The notes beneath the pieces were generated by a model. The model was not told the DNA's origin. It saw nothing but the letters and a program-made list of their open reading frames with translations, and ran no database searches. From positions 1,798,001 through 1,862,000 of the forward strand of contig NZ_CP063191.1 in NCBI RefSeq assembly GCF_028609845.1: a stretch of DNA of 64,000 nt. Reading direction: 5' to 3'. The first letter of the stretch is position 1, and each line of letters opens with the position of its first letter. This DNA is from Corynebacterium heidelbergense (lineage in GTDB: Bacteria; Actinomycetota; Actinomycetes; Mycobacteriales; Mycobacteriaceae). Shown here piece by piece: positions 47,548 to 56,931 of the stretch. The translations under genes and the position numbers were made by a program.

Positions 47548-47598
47548 GTGTTTGATATGGGTCCGTGTTTGATGCGGCTCCGTGTTTGATGTGGGTCT
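47548..47598. repeat. Three tandem 17-bp repeats upstream of the DUF4259 gene
   Basis: GTGTTTGATATGGGTCC, GTGTTTGATGCGGCTCC and GTGTTTGATGTGGGTCT follow each other without gaps. The GTGTTTGAT core is invariant. They begin 29 bp upstream of the DUF4259 ATG, where an operator array or promoter would lie. Confidence 0.8.
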
Positions 47599-47846
47599 GG
47601 GACCACCGAGCACAAGCTGCTTGATTTTGAGAGTAACCCTTTTGACGGCGGAGTTTCCCTCCCCCCGTCCGCGTGCGTCGCGGAGCACGGATGTCCTGCA
47701 TCGTGCTATCCTGCTGCTGGCCATCCGTGACCTATCCGTGATAAAAGTTGCTGTATCGACAGGTCGTTGAACAGCATATCTGCGTGTCAAGGGTCACACA
47801 TTGTAACGAAATGAGATCTAGCTAACCGGGAGGAGGAGACGCCGCG

Positions 47847-48557
47847 ATGTCCCAGGACCACAGCGCCCGAGACACTGACCGCGAGACCGCGACCGCGGCC
47901 TCCGCTGCCCTGCACCCCACGACCGCCAAGCACACACGCACTGGTTCACGCCTCGTTGCCGGGTTTGCCGCCGGTGGTCTCCTGCTCGCTGGACTCGTTG
48001 GTGGGTGGACGTGGCAGAGCGCCAGCAGTCCGATCCACACTCGCCCCTCCTCCATCTCCGAGTCGGCCGCTCCCGGGGTGCAAGCGGAGGGACCCACGGG
48101 GAGCGCCCCCGCCACGGCCGTCCCCCAGGATCCGCGCGGTGAGGACAGCGACCCGGGCACCGGCGCACCCGCCCGGCACGAAGCCCAGGTTCCCCAGGAC
48201 TCCCGCAACGTTCAGTTGTCGGAACGCGACCCCTACCTGCCGCCGAACTCCTGGAACGGCAACGGTGGGCCTGTTCGGCCCACCGCCACTGTCGTCGTCG
48301 AGCCGAGCGCACCCGTCGCGCGCCCGCAGGCTAGCCCCGTGAACACTGTGGAGCCGGAAACTAGCAGCCCTGCCCCGGAGGAGACCACCCCCTCCCCCAC
48401 CCGGCCACCGGCGACCACAGCGCCGCCCGCCACCTCCGCGCCCGGCTCCGCCGGCGAAGACACACGGCCCACCAAGGAGCCCGTTGCCACCGAGCCGTCC
48501 GCGCTCGTGGACACCCGGCCCACCCAAACGCCACAGGACGTCGAGCCCTCCCAGTAG
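47847..48557 (+). CDS. Single-helix membrane protein with long Pro/Thr-rich outer region
   Basis: 236 residues. A polar N-terminus of about 35 residues is followed by one membrane helix (LVAGFAAGGLLLAGLVGGWTW, about 36-55) and then an extracellular tail of about 180 residues made mostly of Pro, Thr, Ser, Ala and Glu. The tail shows TxPP-type and PVATEPS/DTRPTQTP-type near repeats, typical of disordered cell-wall-spanning stalks. No catalytic domain, sortase motif or lipobox is present. The ATG has a very strong GGGAGGAGGAG site. It is flanked by the divergent DUF4259 gene and the permease gene 80 bp downstream. I do not recognise the family. Confidence 0.6.
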   Translation: MSQDHSARDTDRETATAASAALHPTTAKHTRTGSRLVAGFAAGGLLLAGLVGGWTWQSASSPIHTRPSSISESAAPGVQAEGPTGSAPATAVPQDPRGEDSDPGTGAPARHEAQVPQDSRNVQLSERDPYLPPNSWNGNGGPVRPTATVVVEPSAPVARPQASPVNTVEPETSSPAPEETTPSPTRPPATTAPPATSAPGSAGEDTRPTKEPVATEPSALVDTRPTQTPQDVEPSQ

Positions 48558-48563
48558 AGGCAG

Positions 48564-48591
48564 AACGGCGGAAGCAAAACGGTAGAAGCAA
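48564..48591. repeat. Two tandem 14-bp repeats upstream of the permease gene
   Basis: AACGGCGGAAGCAA and AACGGTAGAAGCAA adjoin, with a partial third unit (AACGG) at 48595. They lie just after the stop of the Pro/Thr-rich protein gene and 47 bp before the permease start. Confidence 0.6.
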
Positions 48592-48637
48592 AACAACGGT
48601 AATCCGGTCGAAACGCCGACGCCTTAAGTTGGGCGGG

Positions 48638-50032
48638 GTGAATACCCCTCATGGCTATCTTGGGCCAATCCCCGAACAGCACCGGCACCGTGATGTTCGC
48701 AGCCAATTCTGGATCTGGGCCGGGGCCAACATCGCCCCGATCAATTGGGTTCTGGGAGCCCTCGGCGTAACCATGGGGTTACCCCTGTGGGAAACAGTCG
48801 CCGTTCTCCTGGTGGGCAATGCCATCGGCATGGCCATCTTCGGGTACTTCGTTGTTCTCGGGCAGCGCACGGGGGTAACCGGAATGGTTCTCTCCCGAGC
48901 CGTCTTCGGGCGCAAGGGGGCCTACCTACCTGCGGCGATTCAAGCCATGCTGTGCGCGGGGTGGTGCGCTGTGAACACCTGGATCGTGCTGGACCTCGTG
49001 GTGACGCTGTTGCAGACCATCGGCTGGGTGGGGCCCGGGACAAACCTCGTTGCGGTTAAGAGCGCGGTAGCTCTGGCGCTGATGGTGGTGCAGGTCGGCA
49101 TCTCGTGGCTAGGATACCGAGCCATCACTGCGTTCGAACGATGGACTGTCCCGCCCACCATCGCCATTCTGGTGATCATGAGTGCCGTCGCATGGTTCAA
49201 GCTGCCGGTGAACTGGGCCGCAGGTATTGGCGTCCACAATTTCTGGTCGACTGAGCACCTATCGGCCGTGACCGGCGTGATGACCGCAATCGGAATCGGC
49301 TGGGGCATAACCTGGCTGACGTACGCTGGGGATTACTCGCGATTCATCTCCGCCGACGCCTCGCCGAGGCGGCTGTACCTCGCTTCCGTCAGCGGACAAT
49401 CTGTGCCCGTCGTTTGGCTGGGAACGCTGGGAGCCAGCCTGGCGACCATCTCGCAAACCACCGACCCGGGGCAACTTATCGCGGAGGCCTATGGGTCCCT
49501 GGCGGTGGTGATCCTGCTGCTGGTGCTTCATGGGCCAATCGCTACGAACATTCTGAACGTGTACACATTCTCGGTGGCCGCGAAGGCTCTGGATGTGCGG
49601 CTGCCGCGCCAGGTGCTGGCGATTGCCGTTGGGGTGGTTGCGATGGGTGCGGTGGAGCTGTTTGTCCTGTTCGGCGAATTCGGCGAAACGATCGATGGAT
49701 TCCTGGTGAGCGTGGTGGCGTGGGTTTCCCCGTGGGCGGCGATCGTTGTGGTCCATTGGGAATGTGTGGCTCGAAAGCGGATCGATGCAGAGGCGCTGGA
49801 TACCCCCGTTGCGGCTACGACGCTGCCGCTGTTTCGGTGGGGAGCGCTTGGGGCGTTACTGCTGGGGATGGGGGCGACCTGGTTATGTCTGTACGCGCCG
49901 CTACCGTGGTTCCAGGGGCCCGTGGCCTCCGCCTTGGGTGGCATCGACCTGTCCTGGCTGGCTGGCTCGGCGGTGGCGGGAGGTACGTATTGGACGATTA
50001 GTCGTTCGGGGGAGGCGGGGATTAGGCGGTAA
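48638..50032 (+). CDS. NCS1-family purine/cytosine permease
   Basis: 464 residues with about twelve membrane helices. The first helix carries the FWIWAGANIAPINWVLGALG motif of NCS1 nucleobase transporters. A GWCAVNTWIVLD segment (substrate-site helix 3), YAGDYSRFI in the helix 6 region and NILNVYTFSVAAKAL near helix 8 also fit the cytosine-permease branch. It probably brings in a nucleobase or similar heterocycle with Na+ or H+. The GTG at 48638 begins a normal-length product; a TTG three codons earlier is possible. The amidohydrolase gene follows after 53 bp and is the likely enzyme partner. In M. tuberculosis this interval holds unrelated genes. Confidence 0.85.
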   Translation: MNTPHGYLGPIPEQHRHRDVRSQFWIWAGANIAPINWVLGALGVTMGLPLWETVAVLLVGNAIGMAIFGYFVVLGQRTGVTGMVLSRAVFGRKGAYLPAAIQAMLCAGWCAVNTWIVLDLVVTLLQTIGWVGPGTNLVAVKSAVALALMVVQVGISWLGYRAITAFERWTVPPTIAILVIMSAVAWFKLPVNWAAGIGVHNFWSTEHLSAVTGVMTAIGIGWGITWLTYAGDYSRFISADASPRRLYLASVSGQSVPVVWLGTLGASLATISQTTDPGQLIAEAYGSLAVVILLLVLHGPIATNILNVYTFSVAAKALDVRLPRQVLAIAVGVVAMGAVELFVLFGEFGETIDGFLVSVVAWVSPWAAIVVVHWECVARKRIDAEALDTPVAATTLPLFRWGALGALLLGMGATWLCLYAPLPWFQGPVASALGGIDLSWLAGSAVAGGTYWTISRSGEAGIRR

Positions 50033-50060
50033 GAGACGGGGAGTACGCCGTAAGAGACGG
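50029..50060. repeat. 11-bp direct repeat between permease and amidohydrolase genes
   Basis: GTAAGAGACGG occurs at 50029-50039 (containing the permease TAA) and 50050-50060, a 21-bp step. It may be a small duplication or a regulatory site for the downstream gene. Confidence 0.45.
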
Positions 50061-50085
50061 CAGCAATGAAGGGAAAGGCACGGAC

Positions 50086-51666
50086 ATGACAGAGCGCAAT
50101 CTGCACCGCAGTGATGGACGGTTGGCGGGAGGCGGGGGTGCGTTTTTCATCGATTCACCCACCGTTATCGCCGTAGATAAGCAACATGGAACCACCCCGT
50201 TCACCACATCGCTCCGGATAGCAGGCGGACAGATCGCCGAGATGGGGACAGACCTGCGACCGCTACCTGGGGAGACCGTTATTAGCGGTAAGAATCGTCT
50301 TGTCACTCCCGGGCAGGTCAATGCGCACACCCACAACTGGGAGGCGTTTTGGAGGGGCACACAGGACAACCTCCCGCTCGAACTGTGGATGCTGATGTGC
50401 TACCCCCTTTTGGGCACCGAACCGCTGGCTCCAGAGATGGTTCGTCTACGGGCCCTGCTTCTGGCCACGGAGTCACTGAAGTCCGGGGTTACTACCGTGG
50501 TGGATGACGCCTACGAGTTGCCCACCCAGCGCCTGGATCACCTTGCTGCGGAGTTCGCCGCCTACAGTCAGGCCGGGATTCGGGCAAACGTTTCCGGACA
50601 GATCAGCGATATTCCATTCCTGGACACCATGCCTTTCGCGCGAGACTATCTGGCTCCTGAGGTGCAGCGACTTGCCGATGATTGTTCAGTGCTAAGCAGT
50701 TCGGATTATCTGCGGTTCGCCCAGGAGGCGATTGCTTCCTTCGACGGGAGCGGCGAGGATGAGCGGCTTCGGTTCATGCTCGGCCCTTCAGCTCCTCAGC
50801 GTTGCACCGCCGAGCTGCTAATTGGGTGCGGTGAGCTAGCTGCGGAACACGATCTGGAGTTCCATACCCATGTCTTGGAGACCCGCACGCAGAGGGTCCA
50901 TGCGGACCGGGATTTCAACGGGTCCTTCATCGAATGGTTCGAGCAGCTTGGCATTCTCAGTCCGCGCCTTACGCTCGCTCATGGGGTATGGTTGCGGCCC
51001 GCTGAGCTGGAGCTCCTCAGTGAAAATGGTTGCTCCATTGCCCATAACCCCCTGTCCAACATGAAGCTGGGTTCCGGGCTCCTACCGTGGTCGCAGGTGC
51101 GGCGGAGCGGCATCAATCTCGCCCTGGGAACCGACGGGGTGTGCTCTTCGGACACGCACCGACTGTCCGAGGTCATGAAGTCCGCCGCGTTGGTTCACAA
51201 GATCACTAGTGATGACCCCGAGGAATGGCCGACAGCTGGCGAGGTGATCGAAGCCGCGACCCTCGGCGGGGCGCGCTCGGCTCGCCTTGGGCACAAGGTC
51301 GGATCCCTCGAGCCCGGCAAGAGCGCCGACCTCGTCATCTACGACCTGGACACGCTCGCCTTCTGTCCGCGCCAGGACGTGTCTAAGCAGTTGATTTACA
51401 GCGAAAACGGGTCCTCGATACGCCAGGTGATGGTCGCCGGGCGGATGGTGGTGGAAGATGGCGAGACCGTCTTGGTGGACGAGGCCGAGCTTCGACGGGA
51501 CATCGCGGAGATCACCCCGTGGTTGCACCGCTGGCAGGCGGAAGCCCAGAGGGCCAATGAAGTCTTCTTAGAGGGGTTCTGGAAGCAGTACCGACACGCT
51601 GTTCGCAGATGGTCGGGCTCCATGTGTTCCCCTTGGCACTCGCCACATGAGTGGAGGCGGCCTTAG
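50086..51666 (+). CDS. Metal-dependent amidohydrolase (nucleobase deaminase type)
   Basis: 526 residues. The TIM-barrel metal ligands are all present: HTH (81-83) in VNAHTHNWEA, FHTH (His260, His262), LAHG (His299), IAH (His320) and GTDG (Asp350). This is the arrangement of the cytosine/guanine deaminase and S-adenosylhomocysteine/methylthioadenosine deaminase group. The DNLPLELWM segment after the first motif resembles the latter group. It hydrolyses an amino group from a heterocycle; the exact substrate is not evident. With the NCS1 permease just upstream it suggests uptake and deamination of a nucleobase. The C-terminal ~25 residues are Trp/His/Arg-rich and unusual. The stop overlaps that of the convergent HNH gene (TTAG). 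Confidence 0.8.
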   Translation: MTERNLHRSDGRLAGGGGAFFIDSPTVIAVDKQHGTTPFTTSLRIAGGQIAEMGTDLRPLPGETVISGKNRLVTPGQVNAHTHNWEAFWRGTQDNLPLELWMLMCYPLLGTEPLAPEMVRLRALLLATESLKSGVTTVVDDAYELPTQRLDHLAAEFAAYSQAGIRANVSGQISDIPFLDTMPFARDYLAPEVQRLADDCSVLSSSDYLRFAQEAIASFDGSGEDERLRFMLGPSAPQRCTAELLIGCGELAAEHDLEFHTHVLETRTQRVHADRDFNGSFIEWFEQLGILSPRLTLAHGVWLRPAELELLSENGCSIAHNPLSNMKLGSGLLPWSQVRRSGINLALGTDGVCSSDTHRLSEVMKSAALVHKITSDDPEEWPTAGEVIEAATLGGARSARLGHKVGSLEPGKSADLVIYDLDTLAFCPRQDVSKQLIYSENGSSIRQVMVAGRMVVEDGETVLVDEAELRRDIAEITPWLHRWQAEAQRANEVFLEGFWKQYRHAVRRWSGSMCSPWHSPHEWRRP

Positions 51667-52736
51667 GCGTACGGGGAGTTGCCGTCGTTCGGTGAGCGTG
51701 GGTGTGTGGCCCGCGTGCCCTGGGTGGGTGCGGGTGTGGGTGGGTGGTGTGGGGTTGGAAGGGGGGGTTCGTTGTCGGGTGGGGGTTTGAGTTGGTTGTT
51801 GCGGTCGGTGAGTATTCTCGCGCGGTTGGTGGCCCGGTGGGTGAACGATGCTCGGCGTAGCGGCCCGCCGGGTTCGGTGATGATGACGTGCCCGTCGCCG
51901 TGGCTGGTCCATGCTTGGGTGCCGTCACCGGCCATGGTGACGTCCCAGTGGCCGGAGGTTTTCACCCGGTGGTGGAACGCGCAGAGGCATGGCAGGTTCC
52001 CGGTCACCGACGGGCCCCCACCGGTGGGGGTGGTGTGGTCGAACCGGGTGATGTGGTCGATCTGGCATTCGGCGGCGTCCACGCCGCAGCTGGACAACCG
52101 GCAGGTCCCGTCCCGGCCGGTGACCATCGCCCGCACCGCGTCGCTGGGCGCGTACCCGCGGGTGTAGGCCCACCCCACAGCCCGGGTGTGGGTGATCCTG
52201 GGCACCCACCGGGCGCGTTGGGTGTCGGTCAGCCCGGCGGTGGCGGTGGATAACTGCTGGGGGTTACTGCGCGGGGCGTAGAGGTTGACGGTCACCGAGG
52301 TGGTCAACTGCCCGCGGATCAGGGCGATAAGCGCCTCGGCGGTGGTGGTGTTCTCGTCGCGGGTGTCGATCGACAAGGTCCCCGCCGAAGGTGGTGGGGT
52401 GGGGACCTCGTCGGTGTCGGTGGGCCGGGCTGGGGGGGAGATCTCGGCGATGATGGCCTGCACCCGCCGGTGGACACACCGCACGGCGGGTACGGCTTGG
52501 CATGCCCGGGTGGGGGTGAGCACCTTGGTGGCGATGGTGGTGTCCACCTTCTGGCGGTGGGCTGGTGGCACGGCGAGGAGGTCGTCGGCTAGGCGGGTGG
52601 CGATATCGCTGATGACCACCTCCGGGTCGTCCGGGGCGCACACCTGGGCGGTGGCGAGGTGCTGGCGGTTGCCGGTCACCGCGTGCACGCTCAACGCGTC
52701 GGTGGGATCACAAACCCGCCACGACGGCCCCGGCAA
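51663..52736 (-). pseudogene. HNH endonuclease (DUF222/13E12-like), 5'-truncated
   Basis: The frame encodes 357 residues but has only a TTG at 52736 and stays open to a stop at 52899-52901 through a His/Pro-rich run without ATG or GTG. The central part (DDLLAVPPAHRQKVDTTIA; TPTRACQAVPAVR) fits the middle of DUF222-type proteins. The HNH nuclease core is intact: GRDGTCRLSSCG, CQIDHITRFDH, GNLPCLCAFHHRVKT. The N-terminal DUF222 helical domain of about 100-200 residues expected for the family is missing. It is probably a remnant rather than a functional gene, although an internal start could still give a nuclease. Such genes multiply and decay readily in corynebacteria. Confidence 0.6.
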
Positions 52737-53258
52737 TGGTGGTGGTTGGTGTGCTGGTGGTGGTTGGTGTGTGGGGTGGGTTTTTGCCGGTGTGATGTTG
52801 GGTTGGGGGGGTTGGGGGGCATGGGGCCGGTAAAAACGGCTGGGTGGGGTGGGGTCGCAGGTGGGTTGGTGTGGGTGTTCGATCGGATAGTTTTTCGATT
52901 ACCCAGCCGGTGGGGTGTGGCGGCAGGGGTGTGGCGGCGCGGGGATGCGGAGGTGCCACAGGCAACAGGCAGCGGTAGTGGTTGGTGGCACCGCTCCCGG
53001 GCCGGTGGTGCGGGTGAAGCGCGCCGCTGTTGGCGTCCGGAATCTTCCCGACGGATCCCGCGCGGCGGCTGCACATCTGCGAAATTAACAGCGCCGAAAT
53101 ACAAGGAAATGAAGCCGTAATGGCACCGGCCTACCTTGGTGACCGAATGCCGGGCTGCAACACTGCCAACATCCGACCGCACCGATCTACCCCCCCCCGA
53201 TCGTGCCCAGACCAAGACCAACGCCTAGAACCCCACCCGAAAGGATCATCCGAAGAAC
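52737..53258. other. Intergenic stretch with GGTTGGTG-type simple repeats
   Basis: Between the truncated HNH gene and amiF. The left part (52737-52860) is a G/T-rich low-complexity tract with repeated GGTGGTTGGTGTG units. The rest has no convincing gene. Overlapping open frames on both strands have no recognisable motifs. The amiF promoter must lie at its right end, but I see no clear hexamers. Confidence 0.5.
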
Positions 53259-54266
53259 ATGGGAAGCACCGGAAGCGTCAGCGCCAGCCCCGATGGCCTC
53301 CTCACGGCCCTCATCCAGTACCCCGTCCTCGTCGTGAAGGGACCGGAGGACATCCAACCGAACGTAGACAAGATCTGCGAAACGGTCGCCAACACCAAAG
53401 CGGGCTACCCGGACCTCGACCTCATCGTCTTCCCGGAGTACTCCACCTCCGGCCTCAACACGAAGATCTGGTCCTACGACGACATGCTCCTCAGCCTGGA
53501 CTCACCCCAGGTCGGCCAGTTCAAGCAGGCGTGCAAGGACGCGGACGTGTGGGGCGTGTTCTCGGTGATGGAACCCAACGACGTCCCCGGCCGAGCGCCC
53601 TACAACACCGCCATCATCATCGACAATAACGGCGAAATCGCCCTGCACTACCGCAAGCTCCAACCCTGGGTCCCCATCGAACCCTGGTACCCCGGGGACC
53701 TCGGCATGCCCGTCTGCGACGGACCGAAGGGCTCCAAGCTCGCCGTCTGCATCTGCCACGACGGCATGTTCCCGGAACTCGCCCGCGAAGCCGCCTACAA
53801 GGGCGCCAACGTCTACATCCGCATCTCCGGCTACTCCACCCAGGTCAACGACCAGTGGATCCTCACCAACCAGACCAACGCCTGGCAAAACCTCATGTAC
53901 TCCATCTCGGTGAACCTCGCCGGCTACGACGGCGTCTTCTACTACTTCGGGGAAGGCACCGTCTGCAACTTTGATGGCAACGTCCTGCAGCAGGGGCACC
54001 GCAATCCGTGGGAAATTGTCACCGCCGAACTCTTCCCGGCCCTCGCGGACAAGGCACGCACCGACTGGGCCCTGGAGAACAACATCTACAACCTCGGCAC
54101 GCGCGGTTACGTCGGCCAGCCGGGCGGGGATAAGCAGAACTACCTCACCTGGGTCAAGGACCTTGCAGAGGGCAACTACCACGTCCCCTGGGAAGACGAT
54201 ATCCGCATCAAGGACGGGTGGAAGTACTACCCCGACGGCGGCCAGTACGGCCCGATGCCGAAGTAG
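53259..54266 (+). CDS. amiF: Formamidase (nitrilase superfamily)
   Basis: 335 residues with the Glu-Lys-Cys triad at Glu60 (VFPEYST), Lys133 (YRKLQPW) and Cys166 (CICHDGM), the same positions as in Helicobacter pylori AmiF. Long conserved runs ([56 protein letters not shown]) and the MGSxGS start also match formamidase rather than the related aliphatic amidase AmiE. It releases ammonia and formate from formamide in the cytoplasm. It stands alone between the HNH remnant and manA, is absent from this position in related mycobacteria, and ends 15 bp before the convergent manA stop. Probably acquired. Codon use is strongly C-ending, like a highly expressed gene. Confidence 0.93.
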   Translation: MGSTGSVSASPDGLLTALIQYPVLVVKGPEDIQPNVDKICETVANTKAGYPDLDLIVFPEYSTSGLNTKIWSYDDMLLSLDSPQVGQFKQACKDADVWGVFSVMEPNDVPGRAPYNTAIIIDNNGEIALHYRKLQPWVPIEPWYPGDLGMPVCDGPKGSKLAVCICHDGMFPELAREAAYKGANVYIRISGYSTQVNDQWILTNQTNAWQNLMYSISVNLAGYDGVFYYFGEGTVCNFDGNVLQQGHRNPWEIVTAELFPALADKARTDWALENNIYNLGTRGYVGQPGGDKQNYLTWVKDLAEGNYHVPWEDDIRIKDGWKYYPDGGQYGPMPK

Positions 54267-54281
54267 GTGCCTACCGCAGCA

Positions 54282-55466
54282 CTACCCGGCGGTAGCCACG
54301 AAGGCGCCGGGGCCATCGTCGGCGCTGATGCGGGTGGCGTCCTCCTCAGCCGCAATCCACACGGCCTCCCCAGGACGCAGCGATTCCTGCTCATCGCCCT
54401 CGGCAGAGGACCGAAGCTCCACCCGCCCACCGGCGCACAGCACGATCGCGGGCCCGGCCACCACGGCATCCTCCCCCGGCACCACCCGGCGCAGGCGGAA
54501 ATCCGGCGCGGGCGTGGGGAAAATGCCATCTGCACCCGCGCGGGTCACCGGGTCCGCCAGCGGTTCGGAAACAAGCACCCGCATGAGTTCAGGCACGTTG
54601 ATGTGCTTGGCGGTCAGGCCCCCGCGCAGCACGTTGTCGGAGTTCGCCATGATCTCCACGCCCAACCCGCTGACGTAGGCGTGCAGCTGGCCGGCGTCCA
54701 GGTAGATCGCCTCCCCCGGCTCTAGGGTGATGTAGTTGAGCAGCAGGGCAACCAGAATCCCGGGGTCCTTGGGGTACTGCTGGGCAATCTTGGCAATGGC
54801 CCCGGCCGCCGCTCGCATCCAGGGCTCCCCCTCGTCCTCCGCAGCAGCCAACCGCTTACAGCGCTCCACCACATCCGCGATAACCCGCTCGCTCACGGCC
54901 GGGGGCAGGTTGATCCATGTCGTCACCAACCCGCGCAAATCCGCCGCCTCGTCCCCGCTGCCCAGCAGCCCGCAGAAGCGCTTCAACTCCTCCCCGCCGA
55001 GGGTTCCCAGGAGCTGCTGTGTATGCGCTACAGATCGGAAACCGGCGAGGGCTTCAAAGGGGCTACTCAGCGCGACCAGCAGTTCGGGCTTGTGGTTGTC
55101 GTCTCGATAGCACCGGTTGGGGGCGTCCCGAGGAATTCCCTCGGCATCTTCCGCGGCACACCCCTCCTCCGCCTGCCGCTTGGAGGGGTGCGCCTGGATA
55201 CTCAACGCTGTATCGGCAGCCAGGATTTTCAACAGGAAGGGCAGGCTCTCCCGCCCGGATCCCAGGTGGTACTCCGGGTCTGCGGCGATGAGGTCGGCCA
55301 GCGTCCGGCCGCTGCCGTCTGCCACCAGCGTTGGGCCACCGGGGTGCGCGCCGAACCACATTTCCGCCTCGGGGCGCTCGGTCGGCGATCGGCGCCCGGT
55401 CAGCTGCGCGATCGCGGTGCGGGAGCCCCAGGCGTAGGGGCGAATAGTTCCCTGCAGGCGGTACAC
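54282..55466 (-). CDS. manA: Mannose-6-phosphate isomerase, class I
   Basis: 394 residues from a GTG at 55466. It starts with the typical YRLQGTIRPYAWGSRTAIA segment. Zinc-site residues are in LSIQAHPSK and the distal barrel segment is YLDAGQLHAYVSGLGVEIMANSDNVLRGGLTAK, kept here as separate conserved pieces (YLDAGQLHAY; EIMANSDNVLRGG). It interconverts fructose-6-phosphate and mannose-6-phosphate, feeding GDP-mannose for lipomannan and mannosylated lipids. It begins three bases after the pmmA stop, so both are co-translated. Confidence 0.95.
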   Translation of the reverse strand: MYRLQGTIRPYAWGSRTAIAQLTGRRSPTERPEAEMWFGAHPGGPTLVADGSGRTLADLIAADPEYHLGSGRESLPFLLKILAADTALSIQAHPSKRQAEEGCAAEDAEGIPRDAPNRCYRDDNHKPELLVALSSPFEALAGFRSVAHTQQLLGTLGGEELKRFCGLLGSGDEAADLRGLVTTWINLPPAVSERVIADVVERCKRLAAAEDEGEPWMRAAAGAIAKIAQQYPKDPGILVALLLNYITLEPGEAIYLDAGQLHAYVSGLGVEIMANSDNVLRGGLTAKHINVPELMRVLVSEPLADPVTRAGADGIFPTPAPDFRLRRVVPGEDAVVAGPAIVLCAGGRVELRSSAEGDEQESLRPGEAVWIAAEEDATRISADDGPGAFVATAG

Positions 55467-55469
55467 GAT

Positions 55470-56864
55470 CTACCCGGCCTCCCCGGCGCGAATCACGCCC
55501 AGCGCCTCCGCCACGATGGCCTGCACTTCGGCGGCCGTGGGGGCCTCCACGTTGAGGCGCAACAGCGGTTCGGTGTTGGACGCGCGGACGTTGAGCCAGG
55601 AGCCGTCGGTGAAGTCGATGGTCACGCCGTCTAGGCGATCCACACTCGCGGTGCGGTCGGCGAAGTGCTCCACAACAGCTTCGGTCCGGCCCTGCTGATC
55701 GGCGACCTCGCTGTTGATCTCCCCGCTGGCCAGGTAACGCTCGTAGGCGACCTTCAGCTCGGACAGCGGCTTGTCCTGCCCGCCGAGGGTCGCCAGGACG
55801 TGGAGCGCCGCGAGCATTCCAGAGTCGGCGTTGAAGAAGTCGCTGAAGTAATAATGGGCGGAATGCTCCCCGCCGAAGACAGCACCGCTTTCGGCCATTT
55901 TCGCTTTGATGAAGGAATGCCCAACCCGGGTCCGCACGGGCGTTCCCCCGGCCTCCCGCACCAATTCGGGGACGGATTTGGAGGTAATGAGGTTGTGAAT
56001 GATCGTGGCCCCCGGGTGGAGGTTGAGGTAGCGCTCGGCAATCATGGCGCAGATTGTGGACGGGGACACGGCATCGCCCTTTTCATCTACGATAAAGCAG
56101 CGGTCGGCGTCCCCGTCGAAGGCAATTCCCAGGTCCGCCCCACTGGCCACCGTGAACTCTTGCAAATCCACCAGGTTTTTGGGGTCCAACGGATTAGCCT
56201 CGTGGTTGGGGAAGTTCCCGTCCAGTTCGAAATACAGTGGCGCAACATCCAGGGGCAGATCCCGGAAAACAGCGGGCACTGTCAACCCGCCCATTCCATT
56301 ACCCGCATCCACCGCAACCTTGAGCGGTCGAATATTCATGGGCACCAGCTTGTGCAGGTATTGGGCATACCCCTGCAGCACATCGCGTTCGCTCGACCGA
56401 CCCGGATTGCCCTCAAACCCGGGGACTCCCGCAATGAGGTCCGCCACTATCTTATCCAGCCCGGAGTCCTGCCCAACCGGCCGCGCCCCTGCCCGACACA
56501 TCTTGATGCCATTGTATTTCGCGGGATTGTGCGAAGCAGTGAACATCGCCCCTGGGCAGTTTTCCACCCCCGAGGCGTAATACAATTCATCGGTGCTGGT
56601 CAGGCCTAGATTGACGGCATCCAGGCCCTGTTCGTTAACTCCGGAAATAAACGCGGCCGCCAACCCCGGGGAACTTTCCCGCATGTCATATCCCACGACG
56701 ATGGATTGCGCCCCCTCGGAACGCATGAGCCGCGCAAAGGCAGCGCCGGCGTCCTTAACAAAATCCACATCGATTCCCTGGCCCACCACACCACGGACAT
56801 CATAGGCCTTGATAACCGCAGCGACCGATTCGGCACTGCGCGGGGCGGATTTCTGTGCAGCCAT
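55470..56864 (-). CDS. pmmA: Phosphomannomutase/phosphoglucomutase
   Basis: 464 residues from the ATG at 56864. Conserved pieces in order: IKAYDVRG near the start, the phosphoserine loop TASHNPAKYNG with Ser111, the metal loop DGDADR, the sugar-specificity loop GGEHSAHYYF, and the phosphate-binding RASNTEPLLRLN near the end. It converts mannose-6-phosphate to mannose-1-phosphate for GDP-mannose synthesis, between ManA and the guanylyltransferase at 58.6 kb. The longer frame to 57281 overlaps the DUF3499 gene and is rejected. Mycobacterial counterpart: Rv3257c. Confidence 0.95.
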   Translation of the reverse strand: MAAQKSAPRSAESVAAVIKAYDVRGVVGQGIDVDFVKDAGAAFARLMRSEGAQSIVVGYDMRESSPGLAAAFISGVNEQGLDAVNLGLTSTDELYYASGVENCPGAMFTASHNPAKYNGIKMCRAGARPVGQDSGLDKIVADLIAGVPGFEGNPGRSSERDVLQGYAQYLHKLVPMNIRPLKVAVDAGNGMGGLTVPAVFRDLPLDVAPLYFELDGNFPNHEANPLDPKNLVDLQEFTVASGADLGIAFDGDADRCFIVDEKGDAVSPSTICAMIAERYLNLHPGATIIHNLITSKSVPELVREAGGTPVRTRVGHSFIKAKMAESGAVFGGEHSAHYYFSDFFNADSGMLAALHVLATLGGQDKPLSELKVAYERYLASGEINSEVADQQGRTEAVVEHFADRTASVDRLDGVTIDFTDGSWLNVRASNTEPLLRLNVEAPTAAEVQAIVAEALGVIRAGEAG

Positions 56865-56931
56865 TGCTAAAACTCTTCTCTCGTGAATTGTTGTTTGATT
56901 TTTTTGGACGCCAGGAACCCCGGCGCCAGCC

